DNA of 64,000 bases from assembly GCA_002708995.1 (NCBI GenBank), contig PAPT01000024.1, forward strand, positions 51,953 to 115,952, in the 5' to 3' direction. Source of the stretch: Geminicoccus sp. (GTDB lineage: Bacteria > Pseudomonadota > Alphaproteobacteria > UBA7985). Position numbers and translations under genes: made by a program. Below the pieces are notes generated by a model that had not been told where the DNA came from, searched no databases, and saw only the letters and a program-made list of their open reading frames with translations. Below are positions 1-9,110 of the stretch, one piece after another (the first letter of the stretch is position 1; the number at the start of each line of letters is the position of its first letter).

Positions 1-544
1 CAAGCCGGCGGTCATGGAAGCCGCCGCCGCCGCCGGGGCCGGGATCATCAACGACGTCACCGGACTGACCGGCGACCCGCGCTCCTTCGACACGGCCGTC
101 GCGCTGGGGCTGCCCTTGTGCCTGATGCACATGCAGGGTGAGCCGCAGACCATGCAGGCCGATCCACAGTACGACGATGCCCCGGCGGAGGTCTTCACCT
201 TCCTTGCCGGGCAGGCGATAGCGCTGATGGAGGCGGGGGTGAGCGCCGAGAAGATTTGCCTCGATCCGGGTATCGGTTTTGGCAAGACGCTGGAGCATAA
301 CCTGCAGATCATGGCGCGACTGGACGAGCTGGTCGACGCCGGCTGGCCGGTGTTGCTTGGTGCCTCGCGCAAGTCGTTCATCGCCAAGATCACCCCGACG
401 GGGTCGGAAGAGCGGCTGGGCGGGTCACTGGCGGCTGTTCTGGCCGGGTTCGGAGCCGGGGTCAGCCTGTTCCGCGTTCACGACGTGCAGGAGACCGTGC
501 AGGCGCTCGCGGTCGCTGACGCGATTTCCGAAATCGGGCTTTAA
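1..544 (+). CDS. folP: Dihydropteroate synthase, 3' part (5' end outside window)
   Basis: Condenses 4-aminobenzoate with hydroxymethyl-dihydropterin diphosphate in cytosolic folate synthesis. The reading frame is open from the first bases, so the gene is cut by the window edge and about the last 180 residues are visible. Family motifs are present in order: IINDVTGL near the start (pterin-side Asn/Asp), LMHMQGEPQTMQ (the conserved MHMxGxPxTMQ loop), DPGIGFGK (pterin-binding Asp-Pro-Gly), and GASRKSF (the conserved SRK segment), then RVHDV near the end, where the family has the terminal R-x-H motif. The internal ATG at base 14 falls inside the TIM-barrel domain and is not a real start. It ends 30 bases before a convergent membrane-protein gene. 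Confidence 0.95.
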   Translation, partial: KPAVMEAAAAAGAGIINDVTGLTGDPRSFDTAVALGLPLCLMHMQGEPQTMQADPQYDDAPAEVFTFLAGQAIALMEAGVSAEKICLDPGIGFGKTLEHNLQIMARLDELVDAGWPVLLGASRKSFIAKITPTGSEERLGGSLAAVLAGFGAGVSLFRVHDVQETVQALAVADAISEIGL

Positions 545-574
545 GTCAGCGGAGTTAAGCGCCAGCCAGAGGCG

Positions 575-1525
575 TCAGGACACCTTTGCAACCCACGAGG
601 GCGGCTGGCCGAGCCGGTAGTAGGTGTAGGAAATGCCGCTGGCGACCAGTGCTGTCGTGAAGGCGGTGATGATGAAGGTGGGCACCATCCCCACCCAGGT
701 CTTGAGGTTCAGCTGTGTCGCGTCGAGCGTGCTCACGTCCGTCACGCCCTGGAACAGAATCCGGTTGATCCCATTATCGAACAGAAAACCCAGCACGGTG
801 AACGGGATCAGCAGGCCGGCGTAGATCAGCATCAGCCGCCCGGCGTGTCCCCGGGTCGCGCGCCACGCGGTCCGAATACCAAACTCGTAGATGCCCAGCG
901 CAGCTGCGGGCAGGCACAGGATCAACCGCGCCCACAGATAGAGCCAGAGCAGGATCATCACCCCAGCCGTCAGGATCGAAAAGATGCCAGCGAGTCCAGG
1001 GACAATGGCCGACAGCACGCCGGTGAGAATGCCAATGATCACCCCGGCTACCACCAGCCCCAGTACCGTCAGCAGCACCATGACCACCGCTCGGTAGAAA
1101 TAGCTGACCTCCGTCCGGCCAAAATGCAGGCCAAGGCCCGTCCGCTCGGCATCGAGGCCGATCAGCGTCGTCCGGTGCCAAGCCGCTGCCATCGCCGCGC
1201 CAGCGAGCCCGCCAAGAACCAACAGCGGCACAAGCCACTGCATCATGCTGATCCCCGCTTGCACCATCTGGAGCATGGCGGCGCCGAATTCAGCCTCGGC
1301 AGCATTGGGGTCGAGGGCCGCCAGCTCGTTCGAGGCCGCCATCACCTCCGCCGCTGCCTTGTTCAGGAACTGAACCTGTATCCAGGACGAGGCGAGGGCG
1401 TAGAGGCCCAGAGGAAGCAACGCGGTCAGGAGCACCCGCAGCGGCACTGAGAACACGAATCCGTAGGCCTCGCGCCAAATCTGGGTCACGGGTAGCTGGT
1501 TCTGTTCGGTATTTTGGGCGGTCAT
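575..1525 (-). CDS. Polytopic membrane protein of unknown function
   Basis: I do not recognise a family. The 316-residue product has about six hydrophobic segments: near residues 25-50, 93-115, 145-170, 178-210, 232-250 and 280-300. The N-terminus (MTAQNTEQNQLPVTQIWREAYGF, first 10 to 20 residues polar) looks cytoplasmic and there is no signal peptide. Between the first and second segments lies an acidic, alanine-rich stretch around residues 55-90, probably periplasmic. It starts 3 bases downstream of the stop of the HAD hydrolase, so the two are almost certainly co-transcribed on the minus strand. No catalytic motif is visible, and the gene ends tail to tail with folP. Function unassigned. 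Confidence 0.75.
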   Translation of the reverse strand: MTAQNTEQNQLPVTQIWREAYGFVFSVPLRVLLTALLPLGLYALASSWIQVQFLNKAAAEVMAASNELAALDPNAAEAEFGAAMLQMVQAGISMMQWLVPLLVLGGLAGAAMAAAWHRTTLIGLDAERTGLGLHFGRTEVSYFYRAVVMVLLTVLGLVVAGVIIGILTGVLSAIVPGLAGIFSILTAGVMILLWLYLWARLILCLPAAALGIYEFGIRTAWRATRGHAGRLMLIYAGLLIPFTVLGFLFDNGINRILFQGVTDVSTLDATQLNLKTWVGMVPTFIITAFTTALVASGISYTYYRLGQPPSWVAKVS

Positions 1526-1528
1526 GCG

Positions 1529-2221
1529 CTATTCCTCTGGCAAGAGCTGTCGGAGAGTTTCGGCCAGTTGAGCGGGGCTGTCCAGCACTGCGAGAGCACC
1601 AAGGGCGGCAAAGGCCTCGTGGCGTTGCGGCTTAATCTCATCTGGGACGGCGTAGAGCACGCCGATGACGTCGACCCCGGCCGCCCGGGCGCCGCTGGCC
1701 CCGGCGGGGGAGTCCTCGATTACCAGCGCCCGCTCCGGGCCAAGGTCAAAGTGCGACAGCACCCCCCGGTGCAGGTCCGGCGCGGGCTTGGGTCTGGGGA
1801 CATCGAGACCGGAGAAACACGCTGCCGCCGGGATCAGATCGTCGTAGCCGGTGGTGATCAGATTGCGCAGCACGTTAGCGCGCGGTGCGTTGGACGCGAC
1901 GGCAATGGCCGCGCGTGACTGCGCCAGCTCGACCACGGACCGCACCCCGGCGATCGGCTCCAGCTCGGTGAGAAAGGCATGCTCGGAGATGGCATACATC
2001 TGCTCGATGAAATCATCGGGCAGGACGGCACCTTCAGCGCGCAGCTCGGCGACCATGTCCCGGTCTGACAGCCCGGCAAAGCGGCGCTCGCAGTCCTCGG
2101 CCGTCATGGGGTAGCCCAGCCCGGTCAGCAGTTCGGCGTTGCCACGCGCGGCCAGCTTTTCTGAGTCGATCAACACGCCGTCGTTGTCGAAAATCACTAG
2201 GTCATAGGTCGGGTCGGGCAT
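1529..2221 (-). CDS. HAD-superfamily hydrolase (phosphoglycolate phosphatase/beta-phosphoglucomutase-like)
   Basis: A cytosolic phosphatase or phosphomutase of 230 residues, a normal length for HAD subfamily I. Motif I is FDNDGVLIDSE near residue 10 with both catalytic aspartates, motif II is the Ser in VASNAP near residue 110, motif III is the Lys in PRPKPAPDL, and motif IV is VIEDSPAG. A four-helix cap lies between motifs I and II. The residue after the nucleophile is Asn, as in part of the DxDGVLxDSE group. The substrate cannot be told from sequence. It is the first gene of a two-gene minus-strand unit with the membrane protein that follows 3 bases later. Confidence 0.88.
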   Translation of the reverse strand: MPDPTYDLVIFDNDGVLIDSEKLAARGNAELLTGLGYPMTAEDCERRFAGLSDRDMVAELRAEGAVLPDDFIEQMYAISEHAFLTELEPIAGVRSVVELAQSRAAIAVASNAPRANVLRNLITTGYDDLIPAAACFSGLDVPRPKPAPDLHRGVLSHFDLGPERALVIEDSPAGASGARAAGVDVIGVLYAVPDEIKPQRHEAFAALGALAVLDSPAQLAETLRQLLPEE

Positions 2222-2389
2222 GGAGATCCTGTTTCGGGCATAGGGCAGCGGGCTGGTCTCGACGCGCTTCTACCAGTTTGAGCAGAATTTGCACATTCGG
2301 GATCAATATTTGGAAAGTCTGTGCAGTGGCTTTTCAAGCCCCTGCGCGGGGCTTAAGCTGTTGTCATTCCGGTGTTTCTGAGAGCTAAG

Positions 2390-3076
2390 ATGAACTGCAT
2401 CCTCGTCGTCGACGACGACCCCCATATCCGCGAAGTCGTGCAGTTTGCCCTCGACAAGGAAGGCTTCGATACCCTCGAAGCCGGTGACGGCGCGCAGGCG
2501 CTCGAGCGCTTCGCGGCGGAGCGGCCGGATCTAATCGTGCTCGATATCACCATGCCGGAGCTGGACGGCACCGAGGTCTGCCGCCGCATCCGCCAGACCA
2601 GCCGCACGCCGATCATCTTCCTGTCTTCCCGTGATGATGAGATCGACCGCGTGCTGGGGCTGGAACTGGGCGGGGACGACTACATTACCAAGCCCTTCTC
2701 CCCGCGGGAGCTGGTGGCGCGGGTCAAGGCGGTACTGCGGCGGCTGGAAGACGCCAAGGCCCCCCGCGATGAGGGCACGGCGATCATGCAGCACGGGCGG
2801 CTGTCGCTGAACCTCGACGATTTCACCGGCAGCTGGGATGATACCCAGATCGTGCTTACCCTGACCGAATTCGGCATCATCCGCACGCTGATGCAGCGGC
2901 CGGGCAAAGTCTATTCGCGCGATGACCTGATGAGCAGCGCCTACGAGCTCGCACGCATCGTCTCCGACCGTACCATCGACAGCCACGTCCGCCGGGTCCG
3001 GAAGAAGTTTGCCGACATCGGTGCCGACCCGGTCGAGACCGTCCACGGCATCGGCTACAAGCTCGGCGATTGCTGA
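2390..3076 (+). CDS. OmpR-family response regulator, CreB-like
   Basis: DNA-binding response regulator of about 228 residues. The receiver domain (residues 1-120) has the acidic pair DDD at 8-10, the phosphoacceptor Asp52 in DLIVLDITMPE, and Lys101 in YITKPFSP. A winged-helix effector domain follows, with the recognition stretch TIDSHVRRVRKKF and the C-terminal GIGYKLGD hairpin. I start at the ATG at 2390 (MNCILVVDDD) because the upstream ATG at 2372 only adds six residues ahead of the first beta strand. The cognate kinase begins 15 bases after the stop, so the pair is an operon. The CreB label rests on the partner's sensor domain and is less certain than the OmpR assignment. Confidence 0.85.
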   Translation: MNCILVVDDDPHIREVVQFALDKEGFDTLEAGDGAQALERFAAERPDLIVLDITMPELDGTEVCRRIRQTSRTPIIFLSSRDDEIDRVLGLELGGDDYITKPFSPRELVARVKAVLRRLEDAKAPRDEGTAIMQHGRLSLNLDDFTGSWDDTQIVLTLTEFGIIRTLMQRPGKVYSRDDLMSSAYELARIVSDRTIDSHVRRVRKKFADIGADPVETVHGIGYKLGDC

Positions 3077-3090
3077 GGCCCCGCTGACCC

Positions 3091-4821
3091 ATGGTCGCAC
3101 CCGATCCCGCATCTGCGCCTGCTTCACCGCCGCCGGGTAAGCCGCCCTCAGGGCGGTTCGGGCGCCTGCTCGGCCGCCCGCGGCTGTCGACCCTGCTGCT
3201 CGCCGTCAATCTGATCCTGCTGATCGCACCGCTGAGCGGCGTGTTTGCCATGCGGCTCTATGAGTCGGCCCTGCTGCGGCAGACCGAGTCCGCGCTGCTC
3301 TCGCAGACGGCCTTCATTGCCGCTTCCTACCGGGCCGCGCTGGAGCGTAACCGGACCTCTTCGCTCGACGGTGGTGGGCTGTCGCATCCCGTCGACCCCG
3401 CCTTCGCCGTTGACACCTCCAAGGGAGAGCCCTGGCGCCCCCGGCCACCCGTGCTCGATCTGGCACGCGACAAGCCGCTGCCGCCCGCGCCGGTGCCGCG
3501 CCGGACGCCTTCGCCCACCCATTGGCTGTCCGAGGCCGTGGGGAAGGATATCAGTCCGGTGATCGTCGAGGCCCACCACTTCACCCTGTCTTCGATCCGC
3601 GTGCTCGATCACCGCGGTACGATCGTGGCTAGCACGGCGGAGAATGTCGGCCAGAGCGTCGCCCACCTGCCCGAGGTCGAGCGCGCGCTGCGGGGTGAGA
3701 TCGTCTCGCTGCTGCGGGAGAAGGAGGAATTTGCCGAGGGCCAGCGCGGTTTCAACGCCTTCGAGCGGTCTTCGGGCATCCGTGTGCATGTCGCAGCCCC
3801 GATCATCCTCGACAACCGTGTGGTTGGCGGGGTGCTGCTGGGACGGACCCCTTCGACCCTGCGCAATGCGCTGCGCAGCAAAGTGCAGATCTTTATCGTC
3901 GGCGGCGTGCTGCTGGTGGTGATGGCGATGGCGCTGTCGCTGTTCCTCGCTGCGACCATCGTCGGCCCGGTGTCGCGGCTGATCCACCAGGCCAAGCTGG
4001 TCGCCGATGGGCGCCGCAGCGGGATCAGGCCGCTGCGCTACCCCGTCACCGCCGATATCGCCGAGCTGTCCGAGGCGGTGGTCGCCATGGCCAACACCCT
4101 CGAAACCCGCTCGGCCTATATCCGCGAGTTTGCCGCCAACGTCAGCCACGAATTCAAGACCCCGCTGACCAGCATTCAGGGCGCGGTCGAGCTCCTGCGC
4201 GATCACGCGGCGAGCATGGACGAAGACCGACGCGCCCGCTTTCTCGATAACATCGCCAAGGACAGCGACCGGCTGGCCCGGCTGGTAACCCGCTTGCTGG
4301 AACTGGCCCGCGCCGACGTCATGCAGCCCGGCGGAGCAGGGGAAAGCCGGTTGGGGGCGCTGCTGCTGGACCTGCAGCGGCACTACGCCGATCTGGGCCA
4401 GTCCTTCGGGATCGAGCGTGCCGACAGCGACACCGGCATCGGCGCAGGAGGTGAGGACGACATTCGCGTTTCCATGGACGGCGACAACCTCGCCTCGGTG
4501 GTGCGCAACCTGATCGAAAACGCCCTGCACCACGGCAAGGGCGAGCCTCGGCTTGTCATCGAGCCGGCGACGGCTCAGGTCAGACTGCGGGTGATTGATG
4601 ATGGCCTGGGGGTATCTCCGGCCAATGCTGACCGGATCTTCAGTGCCTTTTTCACCACCGACCGCGAAGGGGGTGGCACCGGCCTGGGACTGGCGCTGGT
4701 CAAGACGCTGGTGGAGGTCCACGGCGGGCAGATCCGGCTTGCGGACCGGGCAGAAGGCTGTGAGTTTGTGGTAACCCTGCCGCGCTTGAGCGGATCTGTG
4801 GCGAGTGAAGCGGCGTCTTGA
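3091..4821 (+). CDS. Sensor histidine kinase, CreC-like
   Basis: Inner-membrane kinase of 576 residues. After a proline-rich cytoplasmic leader there is a transmembrane helix near residues 32-52, a periplasmic sensor region to about residue 265 containing VHVAAPII and GVLLGR (features of CreC-type dCache/LytS-like sensors), and a second helix near 268-292. HAMP linker, then the phosphoacceptor His in NVSHEFKTPLTS near residue 352, the N box NLIENALHH, the G1 box DDGLGV and the G2 box GGTGLGLALVK. All catalytic boxes are intact. It follows its regulator by 15 bases. The signal is unknown; family relatives respond to metabolic or envelope cues. tRNA-Thr lies 75 bases downstream. Confidence 0.87.
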   Translation: MVAPDPASAPASPPPGKPPSGRFGRLLGRPRLSTLLLAVNLILLIAPLSGVFAMRLYESALLRQTESALLSQTAFIAASYRAALERNRTSSLDGGGLSHPVDPAFAVDTSKGEPWRPRPPVLDLARDKPLPPAPVPRRTPSPTHWLSEAVGKDISPVIVEAHHFTLSSIRVLDHRGTIVASTAENVGQSVAHLPEVERALRGEIVSLLREKEEFAEGQRGFNAFERSSGIRVHVAAPIILDNRVVGGVLLGRTPSTLRNALRSKVQIFIVGGVLLVVMAMALSLFLAATIVGPVSRLIHQAKLVADGRRSGIRPLRYPVTADIAELSEAVVAMANTLETRSAYIREFAANVSHEFKTPLTSIQGAVELLRDHAASMDEDRRARFLDNIAKDSDRLARLVTRLLELARADVMQPGGAGESRLGALLLDLQRHYADLGQSFGIERADSDTGIGAGGEDDIRVSMDGDNLASVVRNLIENALHHGKGEPRLVIEPATAQVRLRVIDDGLGVSPANADRIFSAFFTTDREGGGTGLGLALVKTLVEVHGGQIRLADRAEGCEFVVTLPRLSGSVASEAAS

Positions 4822-4895
4822 TCCCGAATGGCTTTATCGGTTATTTAACCGCTGCTCAGGGCGCGAACCAAGGCGTTCCGAGGATGAAGTGCGGT

Positions 4896-4971
<76 letters not shown>

Positions 4972-5138
4972 TTTCTCTTCCAGATATTTGGGTTCTTCTG
5001 ATCGGTTTCAGTTTCAGAAACTTTGACGGTTGTTCCAATAGCGGGATCACTATTTTCTTGGGCAAAACCTGATCCCCGCGGTTGATCCTCGCAATCGCGC
5101 CTCGCAAAGAGAGTCAGGCGTGTGGTGCTTTGGGGCAA

Positions 5139-6038
5139 TCAACTGTTCATCAGATCCCTTATAATCATTCTCGCTTCTCGTGTGTTCAGTGGCCAGTAGC
5201 CACCGCCAGGACAATGCGTCAGTTCCCCAACAAAGAACTGCTCCGTTTTCGCGGACCAGTAAATATCGATGCGTATGAACTCGAAACCCGTCGCAAGTGT
5301 TTCCGCAATGGCGACGATACTCGTCAGATTGCCGGGGGCCTCAATGGTTCTTACTGTCAAATCAGGACCGAAACATATGTTCAAGTCCGTCCAATCTCGG
5401 TCGTAGAGTCGGTTTGCTTCGCAGCTCCAAAGGGGGTCAAGCAGACCGCCGGAAACGTACTCCGGCCAAAAGTCCCGCATTACGAATTTGACCACACCAT
5501 CGAAGCAATAAAACTGCAACTGCACAAGCTCAGCGGCTGGAAAAATTTCGGGCTCAACAATGACTTGCCCGATCAGACCCTTATAGTTTTTTTCCCGACT
5601 GTTTCGGTAATAGTCGATCTTCAACCATTGTTTTAATGTATCGATATCAACATCAGACGCTTCTCTAATGATGGTGAAATACCCCGATGCGTGGGTGGGT
5701 TTGAGCACGTCGCCCGGCTCACAGGTGTAACGCTCAATATCCTGTTCGTTGCTCAGTATGGCCTTGGTCGGCACAACAAATTTGTCTCCTACACGTTCCT
5801 CAATAAAGGACTTGGCCTTGATTTTGTCCGTTGTAAGTAAGACGAGTGGGTCGCCTAAGGCGTCGCCAAGTTTGTGATGAAGGAGGTATTCCGCCAGTCC
5901 GTCCTCGTTTGGCAGTCGCCTATGCGCAAAGCAAAAACGCGCGTAAACCAGAGCCTGATCAAAGGGTCTTCCCAGTGGCAAGTGCAGCATGAGTTGAAAG
6001 GCGTGCCGAAAAAAACTGATTAGCAAAACAAACCCCAA
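5139..6038 (-). CDS. TupA-like ATP-grasp protein (surface polysaccharide modification)
   Basis: Resembles the TupA-like ATP-grasp family, enzymes found in polysaccharide clusters and often annotated as glycosyltransferases; TupA is implicated in teichuronopeptide synthesis, where it would link an amino acid to a sugar acid. Visible family features are DKIKAKSFIEERVGD near residue 70, VLKPTHASG near 110 (nucleotide-binding Lys), and a C-terminal FIRIDIYW with GELTHCPGGG, where Asp and Glu would bind metal. The frame opens with a TTG at 6038 (299 residues); an ATG at 5990 is the alternative. It follows the methyltransferase by 39 bases. Composition is lower in GC than the core genes. Substrate unknown. 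Confidence 0.72.
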   Translation of the reverse strand: MGFVLLISFFRHAFQLMLHLPLGRPFDQALVYARFCFAHRRLPNEDGLAEYLLHHKLGDALGDPLVLLTTDKIKAKSFIEERVGDKFVVPTKAILSNEQDIERYTCEPGDVLKPTHASGYFTIIREASDVDIDTLKQWLKIDYYRNSREKNYKGLIGQVIVEPEIFPAAELVQLQFYCFDGVVKFVMRDFWPEYVSGGLLDPLWSCEANRLYDRDWTDLNICFGPDLTVRTIEAPGNLTSIVAIAETLATGFEFIRIDIYWSAKTEQFFVGELTHCPGGGYWPLNTREARMIIRDLMNS

Positions 6039-6077
6039 CTCATCCCAATAATTCCTGAACGCTCATGATTTTTGTCC

Positions 6078-6902
6078 CTAGCGGCGCGAAACATTGGGCA
6101 AGCGCTGCAACATGTTCTGGGCTTCATGGCTAACAACGACAGCGACTTCCAGCGCGGCACCAAACTGACGGTAAACCGAGTGCGAGTGCACCTCGCCATC
6201 AATGCTCGTCGTCAAAATTTCAAGAGGGATCGGCCGTGTACCGGGATCCTCGGTGAAAATGATAATGAATGCCCTGCGCTTTCTTGTGTAGGCTTGTTGA
6301 ACCTGTTCAAAGAAATCTGAAAGTACCACGTCATTGAAGGGCGAATACATGTAGATCAATTGCGGCCTATCGCTGAACTCCATGTCTCGTGCGTCTATGT
6401 TCAGGATCTGGCTGTTACTCAGAAATCTCTCACAATTCGCCTTAGCCACGTGCGCCAGGTAGCTCGAATGCTCAACACCTATGTAAGCCTCAAAGCCGTA
6501 GGGCTTGGCCACAATCAAGGTGCGCCCTTTGCCGCAACCGATGTCAACAAGATCAAAGGCTGTGAAATCCAACTCCAAACCACTCAAAATGGAGTTAAAG
6601 ATCTTGGCCGGCGTTGGAGCGTATACTTCGGAATATTGCCGCGTTTCATCTGAAACATCCAAATCATCAACTGCGATATGGCCCCTCGTATCGATGCCCA
6701 ATCGCTTGTCGAAGATGTAGTCCGAAACGGTTATCCAAGCCCGGCCAGTTGTTCGCCAGATTTTGGCCAGCGTTTGTTCGGGTCCGATGGACTTTGCATA
6801 AGCCCATAAGCCGAGCAACCCACCTTTGGCAGAAATTGGTTCCAGCAGGGTCATCAGAGGGCCAAGTTTCTTATCCCTCGGCTTGGTCTCGTTAGAAGTC
6901 AC
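6078..6902 (-). CDS. Class I SAM-dependent methyltransferase
   Basis: A 274-residue protein with a Rossmann-type SAM site: VDIGCGKGRTL (motif I) near residue 120, GVEHSSY (motif II acidic residue) about 20 residues later, and NIDARDMEF before MYSPFND. The first 100 residues are a family-specific extension that ends in ARIFNS-like helices (PAKIFNSILSGLEL). The GTG start at 6902 has AGAGGA about 10 bases upstream. Similar methyltransferases occur in O-antigen and capsule clusters, but the acceptor is unknown. It is the middle of three minus-strand island genes, 166 bases after the flippase. Confidence 0.75.
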   Translation of the reverse strand: MTSNETKPRDKKLGPLMTLLEPISAKGGLLGLWAYAKSIGPEQTLAKIWRTTGRAWITVSDYIFDKRLGIDTRGHIAVDDLDVSDETRQYSEVYAPTPAKIFNSILSGLELDFTAFDLVDIGCGKGRTLIVAKPYGFEAYIGVEHSSYLAHVAKANCERFLSNSQILNIDARDMEFSDRPQLIYMYSPFNDVVLSDFFEQVQQAYTRKRRAFIIIFTEDPGTRPIPLEILTTSIDGEVHSHSVYRQFGAALEVAVVVSHEAQNMLQRLPNVSRR

Positions 6903-7068
6903 ACCTAATCATCCTCTGTAAAACCTATGCATTGAAATACTGTACCCAACTAAAAACGCACGAATCATGCTCTAGTAAAGATTTAATAATTAGTCAGATT
7001 GATAAACCCAGAGGCACAAGTTGGACGTGTTTTGCCCCAATCAGCCGACCGGGATAGTTGGATCATAT

Positions 7069-8436
7069 TCAGTTCAGTCGCCACAAACCTACAAGGCCAA
7101 AGGCCCCGATATATAGGACAACCAACAACCAATTTGACAAAGAGGCTAAAAAACCACCATGAATATACGCCATGCCGTAGAGGTAAAAAAAGTACAAAAT
7201 ACTCGCTGTGAGAAATCCAATGCCAAGATACGCTGGATTACCTGTAAGGCAGCCTAGGACGATGAATGTTAGCCAAAACCCATTCCAAATAGTCTCAGCC
7301 ACGGCAAAATGGATTGGGTTTTTTTGTGCCATAAGTAGGACATGGGCAGGCTGGGCTACAATTATAAATAAAGACCCTGTGAGACTCAGAGCAAACAAAT
7401 CAGTAGCTTCAAGAAACTGTTCACTAAAAATAATACTGATTATCTGGCACAAAAATATAGATAATAAAAGTAATGTAGTTCCAAATACGAGGAAAATAAC
7501 AGAAATATCTCTATTGAGATCTCGAGAAATATCAAACCCCTCTGAGAAATTCCGCGAAAGTCTTGGCAGCAAAATATTCTCGCAGTAATCATAAATAACA
7601 TTATTCATGAATAATGCAAAAAAATATACTGCGCTAAAATAACCTAACCATTCCATTGAGAAAAAATATGCAATGAGCATTTGAGAAATGAATAACGAAA
7701 AAAGAGCGATTAATTTTGTCGATAATACTACATATGCGGTTCTATTTAGAATGGATATATGTCGAAATATTTTTCTGAATGTTGGAAATTTTCTGTTCAA
7801 ATCAATATTGTTTGCAATAAAAAAGCTAAAGCATAAAAAAATAATTGATGGAATTATGGGTAGCGCTAAGATTGCACCAAATGTATTAAGATAAATTATT
7901 GCAATAATACTCAGAATACTACCAAAAATATTGGACACTGTAATAATCGTATAAGATATGACGTATTTTTTCATACCAAATAATAATGACTGTTGGATTG
8001 ATGATAGGCTGAAAAGAGTGCAAGCCATAGATATCAGTAAGACGTGAATGTAGCTGACATCAAAATCTAAAAAATGGCTAACTGTAAATAAAGTGAGCGG
8101 TATTAATAATATCGAGATAATTATACTTGATAAAATCGTTACAGCGTAAGCAGAATTGAAATAAAAAGCTACAGTTTTATAATTTTTTTCTATTGTTGGT
8201 ATTTTTTTGGCCAAAGCCGGTCCTAATCCCAAGGATCCAAGAGAAGAATAGATGTCAATTATATTTGTATATAAGGCAATCAGACCATAGACCTGAGGAC
8301 CCAAAAGTAAGGCGATCAATTTGGTTCTGATTAGAAGTGTTGCTGACCTTACGCCAAAGGCACACGCCGTCAGTATGAGAGGAAGATGCGCGTTCAGAGC
8401 CTTCTTTAGAAGAGTGGTCATCGTGGCCCGGCTCAT
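7069..8436 (-). CDS. Wzx-like polysaccharide flippase (MOP superfamily)
   Basis: Inner-membrane protein of 455 residues with about 12 to 14 hydrophobic helices and short loops, fitting the oligosaccharide flippase family that moves lipid-linked glycan repeat units across the membrane. The N-terminal pattern (TACAFGVRSATLLIRTKLIA, then LGPQVYGLIALYTNI and SLGLGPALAKKI) is typical of Wzx proteins, where the first helices contain a G-x-x-x-L-R-type core and a LGxxxYGL turn. It is the most A/T-rich gene in the window, rich in Ile, Phe, Asn and Lys codons ending in A or T, a strong sign of foreign origin. No polymerase or glycosyltransferase accompanies it. Confidence 0.82.
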   Translation of the reverse strand: MSRATMTTLLKKALNAHLPLILTACAFGVRSATLLIRTKLIALLLGPQVYGLIALYTNIIDIYSSLGSLGLGPALAKKIPTIEKNYKTVAFYFNSAYAVTILSSIIISILLIPLTLFTVSHFLDFDVSYIHVLLISMACTLFSLSSIQQSLLFGMKKYVISYTIITVSNIFGSILSIIAIIYLNTFGAILALPIIPSIIFLCFSFFIANNIDLNRKFPTFRKIFRHISILNRTAYVVLSTKLIALFSLFISQMLIAYFFSMEWLGYFSAVYFFALFMNNVIYDYCENILLPRLSRNFSEGFDISRDLNRDISVIFLVFGTTLLLLSIFLCQIISIIFSEQFLEATDLFALSLTGSLFIIVAQPAHVLLMAQKNPIHFAVAETIWNGFWLTFIVLGCLTGNPAYLGIGFLTASILYFFYLYGMAYIHGGFLASLSNWLLVVLYIGAFGLVGLWRLN

Positions 8437-9110
8437 TACAGTGGTGAAACCTAAATGTCGGCAGCGGCTTTAACTCGGAATTGTGCCTTGTGGTCCCTAT
8501 TCAGCCTAGCGGATTTTGAGGCGCGAGCAAGGTTGCTGGTCGAGTGTTTATCTAGTGAAACTGAACGCTTGGTGTTTATCGAGCCGGTTAATGGCGAGCT
8601 TGATGCTCATCTATACTTTAGTGGCGGTGATACTGTCTGATGCAGTTGATCTGTCGAAGCACTGTCCGTGCGTTGCGCTTCATCGTCGCGTTTATCAATC
8701 GCGATCATTTTTTCTGCCTTGTGAAATGCTTACTGTCACGAAAGGCAGGCACTAAAAAATGCATTCGTAATGCGTGGGTCGTGTGTTCGAGTCGCACTAC
8801 CAGCACCACTTCAACCGCCTCTCTCAATTCGACGGTGCCGGTCATGCCATTGGCGGGTCATGAGCCCCGCTGCAGGGCGTGCACGCCGTGGTGCCCTCCT
8901 CGCAGCCGCTCGGTTGGCTCCACCACGATCGAAGGGCGTCGGCGGCCCTTGAATTCAGTCTCGCACAGGGCGAAGGGTTGCTTAATTCGGTTGACATGAT
9001 CGCCGGATTTGGGCCGGTCAAAGAAGCAGCCAGGCTGGACGACGCCGAACAAGGCATCGAACAGGGGGCAGGGACCACCCGGTTGGTGGGTCGCAGGAGG
9101 AGGACAGGGC
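8437..9110. other. Gene-poor region between island and liu operon
   Basis: Contains no convincing gene. A 61-codon frame at 8455-8640 has no recognisable homology or ribosome site. From 8714 to 8748 there is a hairpin with arms CTGCCTTGTGA and TCAC/AAGGCAG (two-base bulge, 11-base loop), immediately followed by the tRNA-Thr remnant. The remaining 300 bases before liuA return to the GC-rich composition of the core and presumably hold the liu promoter, which I could not place. Confidence 0.5.
8761..8808 (+). pseudogene. Displaced 3' half of a tRNA-Thr gene (putative attR)
   Basis: Aligned without gaps to the 3' part of the intact tRNA-Thr. The first 21 bases are identical, and TACCAGCACCA at the end is identical. 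Four differences all fall in the T stem, which here reads GTGTG/CGCAC and is fully paired, while the intact gene has GGGTG/CACCT with a wobble. The differences are therefore compensatory between two tRNA-Thr alleles, not random decay. There is no 5' half upstream, so it cannot fold as a tRNA. Confidence 0.85.

Noticed and set aside
8455..8640. 61-codon plus-strand frame after the flippase
   Set aside because: No recognisable domain, no ribosome site, and it lies in a gene-poor junction; it could be a short peptide but cannot be supported.
8991..8996. TTGACA motif as a liu operon promoter
   Set aside because: The -35 is perfect but positions 16 to 18 bases downstream have no -10-like hexamer.
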